Assembly: GCA_036446455.1 (NCBI GenBank)
Contig: JAZFSZ010000081.1
Coordinates: 1-13,127, forward strand
Direction of reading: 5' to 3'
Source: JAZFSZ01 sp036446455
GTDB lineage: Bacteria; Pseudomonadota; Gammaproteobacteria; Acidiferrobacterales; JAJDNE01
Length of the DNA stretch: 13,127 nucleotides
Positions 7,213 through 13,127 of this stretch are shown here, piece after piece. Position 1 is the first letter of the stretch, and every line of letters begins with the position of its first letter. The notes below the pieces were generated by a model. That model was not told where the DNA came from. It saw only the letters and a program-made list of their open reading frames with translations, and made no database searches. A program made the position numbers and the translations under genes.

Positions 7213-7236
7213 GCAGACCGCCTTGCCGGCGGTCTG
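7213..7236 (-). terminator. intercistronic hairpin with T-run between dctP and dctQ
   Basis: A perfect 9-bp stem pairs 7214-7222 with 7228-7236 around a 5-base loop. Read on the minus strand the stem is followed by CTTTTTCTGG, a short U-run, then the dctQ start 13 bases after the hairpin. Such a weak terminator or 3' stabiliser after the binding-protein gene would give more binding protein than permease. Confidence 0.65.
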
Positions 7237-7258
7237 ATAATTTGTGCAAAAAGTTTTA

Positions 7259-8266
7259 TTATTTGACTGATAACGCCATATCCAGCAGCGCTCGACCACC
7301 TTTTACCTTATCTGAAAAATTCTTGTAGGAAGTTTTGTCAGCAATAACGCGCCACTTGGCGACCTGCTTGGCGCTCATGGTTACAATCTTAACGCCGGCT
7401 TTTTTATATGTCGCAATCAACTTCTTGTCGGCATCAATGGCGCCCTGATAGGCAAACTTTTCCGCCTTCCTGGACGCCTTCATGAGCACCGCCTGCTGCT
7501 TCTTGTTCAGTTTATTGAAGCTTGTCTTCGACATAAGAATGGGTTCATACATTACCCAAAGTGCATTTTTACCCGGGGCGGTGAGACATTTGACCTGTTC
7601 ATATATACGATATGAAACCAGACTGGCTGAACTGGTATTGGCACCATCGAGTACACCGGTCTGCAACGCGGAATAGATTTCCGAGCTCGGCATACTGGTA
7701 ATGGAAGCCCCGGCTCCCGCCAGCATTTCATTAAAGGCTTTACCCGCGGCGCGGAAGGTTTGGCCTTTTGCATCCTCGGGATTGAGGATGCATTTCTTTT
7801 TGGAAACAAACCCGCCTGCCAGCCAGGTATCGGCCAGAACCATTACATTGGCATCATTCATGATCTTTTTGATGCGCTTCATGAACCTGGATTTGTTCAA
7901 TCGCAGGGCGTGTTCGTGATTTTTCACCAGGCCTGGCATCAGGGTAAGATTAAACTCCGGGTGCCGACCACCGGCATAGGCCAGCGGGAAGGCAGTGATA
8001 TCCAGCTCGCCTTTGGTCATGGCACCCCATTGCTCTTTCGGTTTGTATAAGGATTTGGCCGGATAGACCCGAATCTTGATGCCTACATTGGCGGCATTCA
8101 CGTCGCGCGCAATCATCTGCACCATTTCGTCGCGAACATCACCCTTACCTCCGGGCCACTGGTGCGATGCCTTCAAAATCTTTTCTGCCTGAACAGGCGC
8201 GGTAATCAGCAGGATCAGTAAAGCGGCGGCGGTAAAACGTAAGACCTTGTTATGCTCTTTGGTCAT
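7259..8266 (-). CDS. dctP: TRAP transporter periplasmic solute-binding protein (DctP/MatP)
   Basis: The 335-residue precursor has a Sec signal peptide (residues 1-27, charged KEHNKVLR then a hydrophobic core, likely cut after VQA). The mature protein shows the DctP fold: a first strand with LKASHQWPGG, WGAMTKGELDI (80-90), the GQTFRAAG segment with the conserved arginine R172 that grips the substrate carboxylate, and SSEIYSALQTGVLDGANTS (194-212). It captures an organic acid in the periplasm and delivers it to DctQM. A good AGGAGT ribosome site (8275-8280) lies eight bases before the ATG. It is the first gene of the operon, after the divergent promoter region shared with matB, whose enzyme points to malonate or methylmalonate as ligand. 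The ligand is inferred, not read from the pocket. Confidence 0.94.
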   Translation of the reverse strand: MTKEHNKVLRFTAAALLILLITAPVQAEKILKASHQWPGGKGDVRDEMVQMIARDVNAANVGIKIRVYPAKSLYKPKEQWGAMTKGELDITAFPLAYAGGRHPEFNLTLMPGLVKNHEHALRLNKSRFMKRIKKIMNDANVMVLADTWLAGGFVSKKKCILNPEDAKGQTFRAAGKAFNEMLAGAGASITSMPSSEIYSALQTGVLDGANTSSASLVSYRIYEQVKCLTAPGKNALWVMYEPILMSKTSFNKLNKKQQAVLMKASRKAEKFAYQGAIDADKKLIATYKKAGVKIVTMSAKQVAKWRVIADKTSYKNFSDKVKGGRALLDMALSVK

Positions 8267-8363
8267 TATAGTTTACTCCTACTTTTGGGTTATTTAATTA
8301 CCTACCGCTGAATGCTTGATAATGCGACAGGCGGTTTTACTGCTTCTGTTAAAATTACGATGA

Positions 8364-8392
8364 GTTATAAAAATATTAATGCGCATTGCTAA
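8364..8392 (-). promoter_or_regulatory. candidate promoter of the TRAP operon
   Basis: On the minus strand a -35 TTAGCA (8387-8392, four of six consensus bases) and a -10 TATAAC (8364-8369, five of six) are separated by exactly 17 bases. Transcription would start near 8357, leaving about 90 bases of leader before dctP. Spacing and fit are good for sigma-70, but this was found by eye. Confidence 0.45.
8378..8387. promoter_or_regulatory. palindrome AATGCGCATT, possible shared operator
   Basis: A perfect 10-bp inverted repeat with two further matching pairs outside it (seven of nine pairs over 8374-8391). It lies in the spacer of the TRAP promoter candidate and touches both -35 boxes, where a bound dimeric repressor would block both directions. 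No regulator gene is seen nearby. Confidence 0.35.
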
Positions 8393-8413
8393 ACTACCCA
8401 CGACACCTATAGA
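8386..8413 (+). promoter_or_regulatory. candidate promoter of matB
   Basis: TTGCTA (8386-8391) and TATAGA (8408-8413), each four of six consensus bases, are 16 bases apart. A start near 8420 gives a leader of about 50 bases. Its -35 box overlaps the -35 box of the opposite promoter almost completely. Confidence 0.35.
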
Positions 8414-8470
8414 GTGGATAGTCAGTCTGGTTAGCCAACGCCACTGTTTCAAGCGAGGCTCGACGAATCC

Positions 8471-9970
8471 ATGAATATTGTGACCCTCTTTGAAAGCCGG
8501 TATCCGTCGGATCCATCCCGGACATTTATTGAAACTGCCAGTGGCCACATCTATTCCTACTCTAATCTGGAAGCCGCGTCAGCACGCATCGCTAATTTCC
8601 TTATTAACATTGGGGTCAATAAAGGGGACCGGGTTGTGGTGCAAGTCGACAAATCACCCGAGGTGTTATTTCTATACCTTGCCACCCTGCGTATGGGTGC
8701 CATCTACCTGCCCCTCAACACCGCCTACACAGACAGGGAACTGAATTACTTTCTTGTCGACGCCAGCCCGGTATTACTGGTATGCCGTCCCGAGCAAGTA
8801 AGCAGCGCACAGGCGCTCGCCACAAAGAACAACATCGACCACTGCCTGACCCTGGGAAAGTCCGCTAACGGTAGCCTGTTAGCAGGCGCAGCTGACTGCA
8901 GCGCCGAGTTTAAAACCGTTGAATGTGACGATGACGACATCGCCGTTATCCTCTACACATCGGGCACCACAGGCCAGCCCAAGGGCGCCATGATCAGCCA
9001 CGGCAATCTGGCGGCAAACGGCCTGACTTTACACAAATTCTGGCAATGGCGACCGGGCGACATACTGTTGCACGTCCTGCCTATCTTTCATATTCACGGG
9101 CTGTTTGTCGCCTGCCACTGCGTATTGCTGAACGGAAGCAAAATGTTGTTTCTTGAAAAATTTGATGTCATGTCGGTGATGGAAAATCTGCCGCGTTCAA
9201 CCGTCATGATGGGTGTACCTACTTTCTACGTACGTCTGTTGGCGAACAAGGCGCTAACGCGTGAGCGATGTAAAAATATGCGGTTATTTATTTGCGGTTC
9301 AGCGCCCTTGCCAGAGCACACCTTTAACGAGTTCCTTGCGCTCACGGGACACACCATTCTGGAGCGTTATGGCATGACAGAGACCGGCATGAACACCTCC
9401 AATCCGGTTGACGGAAAGCGCCTGCCGGGCACTGTCGGGTTGGCCTTACCGGGTGTGTCGGTGCGCATTGTTGACAACGAATTGAACGATCTCCCGGCCA
9501 ACGAAATTGGGAATTTACTGGTCAAGGGAAACAATGTCTTCCGGGGCTACTGGAACATGCCGGAAAAAACAAAAGAGGAATTTACAGACGAAGGCGACTT
9601 CCGCACCGGTGACCTGGCCCGAATGGACAAAAATGGCTATGTTTCCATCGTTGGACGAAGCAAGGATCTCATTATCTCCGGTGGTCTTAACGTCTACCCC
9701 AAAGAGATAGAATATGAGATTGATCAACTGGAGGCGGTAACGGAGTCAGCCGTTATCGGGCTGCCACATGTCGATTTTGGGGAGGCGGTAACGGCGATTA
9801 TTGTGCTCGAAAAAGATTCAACTTTAAAAGCACAGGAAATAATGGATCACCTGGATACTTGCCTGGCGAATTTCAAGTTGCCAAAGCGTATTTATTTTGT
9901 GGATTCTTTACCGCGAAACACGATGGGCAAGGTTCAAAAAAATATTTTGCGGCAGCAATTCACCGAATGA
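8471..9970 (+). CDS. matB: malonyl-CoA synthetase (malonate--CoA ligase)
   Basis: The 499-residue cytoplasmic ANL-superfamily enzyme joins malonate to CoA through a malonyl-AMP intermediate. Visible motifs in order are the P-loop YTSGTTGQPKG (162-172), LPIFHIHGLF (203-212), the RYGMTETGMNTSNP block (299-312), TGDL (379-382), the hinge GRSKDLIISGG (395-405), VYPKEIE (408-414) and PRNTMGKVQK with catalytic lysine K487. The RYGMTET-MNTSNP block, LPLNTAY and the PRNTMGKVQKN end match from memory Rhodopseudomonas MatB and mitochondrial ACSF3 rather than acetate or fatty-acid ligases, and length and lysine position agree. Methylmalonate may also be used. It diverges from the TRAP operon with 204 bp between. 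The ribosome site is weak (GAGG 12 bases before ATG). Malonyl-CoA decarboxylase is not in the window, so the product may be decarboxylated elsewhere or feed fatty-acid synthesis. Confidence 0.9.
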   Translation: MNIVTLFESRYPSDPSRTFIETASGHIYSYSNLEAASARIANFLINIGVNKGDRVVVQVDKSPEVLFLYLATLRMGAIYLPLNTAYTDRELNYFLVDASPVLLVCRPEQVSSAQALATKNNIDHCLTLGKSANGSLLAGAADCSAEFKTVECDDDDIAVILYTSGTTGQPKGAMISHGNLAANGLTLHKFWQWRPGDILLHVLPIFHIHGLFVACHCVLLNGSKMLFLEKFDVMSVMENLPRSTVMMGVPTFYVRLLANKALTRERCKNMRLFICGSAPLPEHTFNEFLALTGHTILERYGMTETGMNTSNPVDGKRLPGTVGLALPGVSVRIVDNELNDLPANEIGNLLVKGNNVFRGYWNMPEKTKEEFTDEGDFRTGDLARMDKNGYVSIVGRSKDLIISGGLNVYPKEIEYEIDQLEAVTESAVIGLPHVDFGEAVTAIIVLEKDSTLKAQEIMDHLDTCLANFKLPKRIYFVDSLPRNTMGKVQKNILRQQFTE

Positions 9971-9971
9971 G

Positions 9972-10124
9972 GTGCTACTGGATATCTATAAGGTAGTTTA
10001 TTTTCAATACTGGAAAAAACATCCGCCTGAAGCACCGCAGGAGTTGGCACCGGCTAACGAGCGCATACAAATCCAACTACGTAACCCGCAACGCTACAGT
10101 ATGGGTCCAACCAATCGCCGTTGA
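9972..10124 (+). CDS. possible 50-aa basic ORF after matB, unrecognised
   Basis: Just after the matB stop, a frame from GTG at 9972 encodes 50 residues beginning LLDIYKVVYFQYWKKHPPEA after the start and ending MGPTNRR, with TGA at 10122-10124. The aromatic, basic start and the Pro/Ala/Glu-rich middle look more protein-like than random. There is no Shine-Dalgarno, and the same frame continues upstream inside matB, so it may be chance or the remains of a gene. I do not recognise it. Confidence 0.25.
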   Translation: MLLDIYKVVYFQYWKKHPPEAPQELAPANERIQIQLRNPQRYSMGPTNRR

Positions 10125-10175
10125 TGCACACTTCATTGCAACGAAATAAAATCGGCGGCGAACATAACACAACAG

Positions 10176-10544
10176 TTATTTTTTATTATCCAGCATGGTT
10201 TTGAGATCGGCAAACGGTTTAGACGTGGACGTCGTGCTCATGTCACTGCCGCTAGCGGCACTGTCCTGCTGCGCCTCCAGCTGCCGCTGGTGTTCGTTAT
10301 CATGGCAATACAGACACAACAACTCCCAGTTGCTGCCATCGGCTGGATTGTTGCTGTGATTGTGGTCACGGTGGTGCACGGTCAACTCATGCAGGTTCTC
10401 GCGGGTAAACTCACGGGCGCAGCGACCACAAATATGCGGATACATCTTTAGTGCCTGTTCGCGGTAATCCAGTTCGCGTTTTTCACGGGCTCGCCGTGAT
10501 TCGGTCACCAACTGATTCAATTTGTCATTTTCCGGTATCGCCAT
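10176..10544 (-). CDS. yajD: YajD family HNH nuclease
   Basis: The 122-residue protein closely resembles E. coli YajD (about 115 residues) as I remember it. A basic helical N-terminus leads to YREQALKMYPHICGRCAREF with the first Cys pair (C39, C42), then LTVHHRDHNHSNNP with the HNH histidines H57-H58, then NWELLCLYCHDNEH with the second Cys pair (C77, C80). The C-terminus ends PFADLKTMLDNKK, as in YajD (PFADLK). The four cysteines should bind structural zinc and the HH/N/H set one catalytic metal. The start at 10544 gives MAIP, matching the YajD start, and has GGAG six bases upstream; an ATG eight codons earlier lacks a ribosome site. The biological role is unsettled. It faces matB convergently, with no terminator seen between. 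Confidence 0.9.
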   Translation of the reverse strand: MAIPENDKLNQLVTESRRAREKRELDYREQALKMYPHICGRCAREFTRENLHELTVHHRDHNHSNNPADGSNWELLCLYCHDNEHQRQLEAQQDSAASGSDMSTTSTSKPFADLKTMLDNKK

Positions 10545-10549
10545 ACTGC

Positions 10550-10554
10550 TCTCC
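10550..10554 (-). promoter_or_regulatory. Shine-Dalgarno that fixes the yajD start
   Basis: Minus-strand GGAGA, with GGAG six bases before the ATG at 10544. It supports the shorter start (MAIP) over the ATG at 10568. Confidence 0.6.
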
Positions 10555-10797
10555 ACGCTGCGGGCCATTAATAAACCACTGTAAACCCTTATACTTCATT
10601 GCGCCTTTTACGCTATCTAAAGCGCGCCTGGCAAACCAGATGACGCACCTCGCGCCCTTCGATCCATGTGCACACTCACGTTTCTCATTGACCTCGAACC
10701 CCACCTTTCTCAACCGTTGCTGAAAAGCTTGTGCCGGGATTTGATCATACTAGCAACTGGTTCATTCAATCATTGCAATGAGTCGCGAGTCCAACGT

Positions 10798-12561
10798 CTA
10801 TTTCAATCCTGCTTTGAAGAGTCCATCCATCAGGTGTTTTCGTTGAGTGGGGTCATTTAACGGAATGACCTGCTCAAAACTTACCAGCGTCAGATCAGGA
10901 TCTGCGAACAGCAGTTGTTGTATTTGCCAGTTGGCGTCGTCCATTCGGCCGCTATAAACATAAGCCGCTGCCAGCCATAGTCGAGGCTCCTGAGCCGCAG
11001 GGTTACGTCGCAACGCGGATGTAAAATCCCGAATCGCGTTTTTGTATTCATGCAAATTGAAATAAATTTCCCCACGCATTATTCGGTAGATTGCAGGATG
11101 CCTTGGATTCAGTCGCATGGCTTTGGTCATCGTTTCCAGTGCCGGCTTCGGTTGGCCGGCATAGTTCAGTACGGTAGCCAGCAGCCCATAACCGTCTGCG
11201 TAGTTGTGATCAAGAGTGAGGGCCATTCGAGATGCCTCCAGCGCACCTTTATAATTTCGGCTGTAATTCTGGACAACTCCCAACGCCCAATAGACCTGCG
11301 GTATTTTGTTGTCAATTTTGACGGCCTTATTGGCGTAATTATTTGCCTTCTTGATTGTCAGTTCTGGAACTTCGCTCCATCCATTTAGATATTCATAGGC
11401 ATAGGTCAGCGCCAGATTGGCATAGGCACGGGCAAAGTTGCGGTCGAGTTCTATTGCCTTGAGATATGACTCGCGGGCGATTTGATTACCTTCTCTCGAC
11501 ATGTTCCAGAAGTACTGCCACCCCCGCAGGAAATGGTCGTATGCCTCGATGTTATTGGTGTACTTGTGAATGATCTGGTTGCGTTCACTCTCGGTCAGTG
11601 TGAGCTCCAACGATTCGACAATGCGTGAAGTGACTCTATCCTGCAGCTCAAACACATTGTCGAGTGCACCATCAAAGCGATCCGCCCACAGGTTAGTGCC
11701 ACTGCCTGCATCAATCAGTCGTGCAGAGATGCGCACGGTATTACCTACCTTGCGCACACTGCCTTCAATCACATAGTCTGCGCCCAATTCACGGGCGACC
11801 TGTCTGATATCAACATCTTCGTTGCGATAGGTGAAAACAGTGTTGCGGGCAATCACCGACAGTGCCGAAAGCTTTGACAAGTCAGTGATCAAATCGGCGG
11901 TCAGGCCATCACTGAAATATTCCTGTTGCGGGTCATCACTCATGTTTTTGAATGGCAGCACTGCCACCGTCAACGTCCGGTTTTCATCAGCAGGAACCAC
12001 AAAACCGAAATAACCAATCGCCGCCATTACCATCACGACCAGTGACATGGTAACCAGCCCCTTGGCGTTGCGGTTCGCCGGAATTTGTGTGGCCCACCGG
12101 GCAAGGCCGCGCAAGGGCGCCGGGGCATTTGTAGTTGGCGCCGCAATTGGTTCTGCTTCCGTGCCGTCCCCGGTGGTCGTGGATGAAATAGCGGAGTCAG
12201 ATAAGGCTGAAGTGTCGGGCGCGACGACGCCTACCGGGGCAATGAGACGATAACCCCGCTTGGGCACCGTACCGATAATGCGGGGATTCCTGGAATCGTC
12301 TTCAAAGGCCTTGCGCAGTTTAATAATAGTACTGGCCAGTGAATCATATCCCACCACCATACCCTCCCAGGCAGTGGCCTCGAGTTGCTCCCGGCTGATG
12401 ACATCCCCTGCCGCTTGTGCCAGACAAACGAGAACGGTCATAACCTTGGGTTCAACTTTGACCGTATTTCCCCCCCGGGAAAGTTGACCAAGGCGGGGTT
12501 CGACTTTCCAGTCGGCGACCCAAAATGGTTTATCCAGGCTGATTTCCGGTTTAGTGCTCAT
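10798..12561 (-). CDS. CadC-like membrane transcriptional regulator with TolB-like and TPR regions
   Basis: The 587-residue protein has four parts. Residues 12-110 are an OmpR/PhoB-type winged helix ending in TVPKRGYRLIAPV, the usual end of CadC/ToxR-like DNA-binding domains. A low-complexity Ser/Thr/Ala/Pro linker (111-165) leads to one membrane helix (about 168-190). The periplasmic part starts with LTVAVLPFKNMSDDPQQEYF and SDGLTADLITDLSKL, a TolB N-terminal-like segment (about 197-320) common in such regulators. From about 338 to 550 it is helical with TPR-like repeats, for instance around EASRMALTLDHNYADGYGLL and PALETMTKAMRLNPRHPAIY. It is a one-component regulator that would bind DNA while membrane-anchored and sense a periplasmic signal; the signal is unknown. 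No phospho-acceptor domain is present. It diverges from the MddA-like gene. No clear Shine-Dalgarno precedes the ATG. Confidence 0.9.
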   Translation of the reverse strand: MSTKPEISLDKPFWVADWKVEPRLGQLSRGGNTVKVEPKVMTVLVCLAQAAGDVISREQLEATAWEGMVVGYDSLASTIIKLRKAFEDDSRNPRIIGTVPKRGYRLIAPVGVVAPDTSALSDSAISSTTTGDGTEAEPIAAPTTNAPAPLRGLARWATQIPANRNAKGLVTMSLVVMVMAAIGYFGFVVPADENRTLTVAVLPFKNMSDDPQQEYFSDGLTADLITDLSKLSALSVIARNTVFTYRNEDVDIRQVARELGADYVIEGSVRKVGNTVRISARLIDAGSGTNLWADRFDGALDNVFELQDRVTSRIVESLELTLTESERNQIIHKYTNNIEAYDHFLRGWQYFWNMSREGNQIARESYLKAIELDRNFARAYANLALTYAYEYLNGWSEVPELTIKKANNYANKAVKIDNKIPQVYWALGVVQNYSRNYKGALEASRMALTLDHNYADGYGLLATVLNYAGQPKPALETMTKAMRLNPRHPAIYRIMRGEIYFNLHEYKNAIRDFTSALRRNPAAQEPRLWLAAAYVYSGRMDDANWQIQQLLFADPDLTLVSFEQVIPLNDPTQRKHLMDGLFKAGLK

Positions 12562-12568
12562 TCAATTT

Positions 12569-12610
12569 AATTGTAACGTTTCAATCATTATTGTTTGGAT
12601 GAATTGTAAC
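12569..12610 (+). repeat. two copies of AATTGTAAC 33 bp apart
   Basis: The 9-mer AATTGTAAC occurs at 12569-12577 and again at 12602-12610, 33 bases (three 11-bp turns) apart, just upstream of the regulator gene. It may be part of the promoter or operator of that gene; a pair of short AT-rich 9-mers can also arise by chance. Confidence 0.3.
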
Positions 12611-12635
12611 TCACTGATTAATAGACAGATAGAGA

Positions 12636-12668
12636 AATCATCGAATAATCATCCAGAAACCATCCAGT
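12636..12668 (+). promoter_or_regulatory. three tandem 11-bp direct repeats, candidate winged-helix operator
   Basis: Units AATCATCGAAT (12636-12646), AATCATCCAGA (12647-12657) and AACCATCCAGT (12658-12668) share the core AAYCATC at exactly 11-bp steps. Head-to-tail sites at 11 bp are how OmpR/PhoB-type winged helices bind. The array lies in the spacer between the CadC-like gene and the MddA-like gene, and a -10-like TAAATT (12677-12682) follows nine bases later on the plus strand. Confidence 0.5.
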
Positions 12669-12798
12669 TCCCGCCGTAAATTATCGCGCGCGCTTCGGTA
12701 GATTTTCCTCACCGGGAAAAACTGCAACTCGGCAAAAAATTATCTTAAATCGACACTATTGTGGAATCAGCCATGTGTGATCTGAAGGTACACGTTTC

Positions 12799-12808
12799 GC
12801 AATATTGC
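12799..12808. repeat. palindrome GCAATATTGC in the leader of the MddA-like gene
   Basis: A perfect 10-bp inverted repeat 26 bases before the ATG at 12835, probably within the transcript leader. Possible operator or small hairpin; function unknown. Confidence 0.25.
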
Positions 12809-12834
12809 AACCAGAAGAAACAGAGGAGAGAGAC

Positions 12835-13127
12835 ATGAGAGCGTTAGCGATGTTGTATGGCGTGGTGAGTTATTTTTTGTTTTTCGCAGTATTTGTCTAC
12901 TTAATCGCATTCGTTGGCGATTTTCTTGTGCCCAGGACTCTATCGTCAGAAGCAACCATGGGTTCGATCAGTGCCTTACAGGTCAACATAGGTTTAATGT
13001 TGTTGTGGGGCATTCAACACAGTGTCATGGCACGAAGTTCTTTTAAAAAAGCGATTGCAAGTGTGATCCCACAGCAAATAGAAAGAAGCACCTATGTTGC
13101 TGTGTCATCTATTGTTCTGGCCATGCT
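12835..13127 (+). CDS. MddA/NnrU-type membrane methyltransferase, N-terminal part (3' end outside window)
   Basis: A frame starts at ATG 12835 with GAGGAG (12823-12828) six bases upstream and stays open to the window end (97 codons plus two bases). The first helix reads MLYGVVSYFLFFAVFVYLIA, followed by FVGDFLVP, a polar loop, a second helix with IGLMLLWGIQHSVMAR, then FKKAIASVIPQQIERSTYVA and the start of a third helix. The FVG-FLVP, QHSVMAR and ERSTYV motifs match from memory the membrane methyltransferases annotated as methanethiol S-methyltransferase (MddA, making dimethyl sulfide) or NnrU-like proteins, within the isoprenylcysteine methyltransferase superfamily. The SAM-binding C-terminal half is outside the window, so the reaction cannot be confirmed. 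It diverges from the CadC-like regulator, which may control it. Confidence 0.7.
   Translation, partial: MRALAMLYGVVSYFLFFAVFVYLIAFVGDFLVPRTLSSEATMGSISALQVNIGLMLLWGIQHSVMARSSFKKAIASVIPQQIERSTYVAVSSIVLAM

Noticed and set aside
7201..7299. N-terminal extension of dctQ to the ATG at 7299
   Set aside because: It would overlap dctP, pass through a terminator hairpin and add a segment rich in Cys and Trp not seen in the DctQ family; MIDKFSKIV at 7200 gives normal length.
10525..10713. Minus-strand 62-residue frame overlapping the 5' end of yajD
   Set aside because: It overlaps a firmly identified gene in another frame, has no ribosome site and resembles nothing I know.
12636..12668. CRISPR or minisatellite reading of the 11-bp repeats
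   Set aside because: Units are far too short and there are no spacers; three 11-bp copies fit a protein-binding array better.
12767..12955. Minus-strand 62-residue frame at the right end
   Set aside because: It runs antisense through the start of the MddA-like gene, which has a good ribosome site and family motifs.

Overview
The window looks like a piece of a gammaproteobacterial chromosome. The pointers are a YajD-type HNH protein very close to what I remember of the enterobacterial one, a TRAP dicarboxylate transporter, an HD-GYP protein, a CadC-like membrane regulator, near-balanced base composition and Shine-Dalgarno led genes. I see no phage, insertion sequence, CRISPR, tRNA or rRNA. 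All identifications are by eye, without database searches.

Layout. Bases 1-332 hold the 3' end of an HD-GYP phosphodiesterase gene, followed by a possible 32-codon ORF. Bases 611-3477 are three minus-strand genes: a small four-helix membrane protein, a Tat-exported aldo/keto reductase, and an ATP:ADP-antiporter-type MFS protein whose 3' end overlaps the reductase start. Bases 3751-4413 encode an odd plus-strand protein: a lysine tail of histone H1/AlgP type joined to a small EF-Tu-domain-2-like module. It is closed by a symmetric hairpin that can terminate transcription from both sides.

Bases 4558-9970 are the best understood part. A minus-strand TRAP operon (dctP/matP, dctQ/matQ, dctM/matM) is followed after 22 bp by a TauE/SafE permease. 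It is divergent from matB, malonyl-CoA synthetase. Together they suggest malonate (or methylmalonate) capture, uptake and activation to malonyl-CoA. The 204-bp divergent region contains two face-to-face promoter candidates with overlapping -35 boxes and one palindrome over both, so one repressor could control both directions. A hairpin with a T-run lies between dctP and dctQ and would favour binding-protein expression. No malonyl-CoA decarboxylase or cognate regulator is visible in the window.

Bases 9972-10544 hold a doubtful 50-codon ORF and yajD. Bases 10798-12561 encode a CadC-like membrane regulator (winged helix, one membrane helix, TolB-like region, TPRs). It is divergent from the start of an MddA/NnrU-type membrane methyltransferase gene that runs off the window end. 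Their shared 273-bp spacer carries three direct repeats at exactly 11-bp period, the spacing that OmpR/PhoB-type winged-helix proteins bind, so it is a candidate operator for the neighbouring regulator.

The most unusual items are the lysine-tail/EF-Tu-domain-2 fusion, the 11-bp-phased repeats and the shared malonate promoter. No clearly new multi-gene system is evident.
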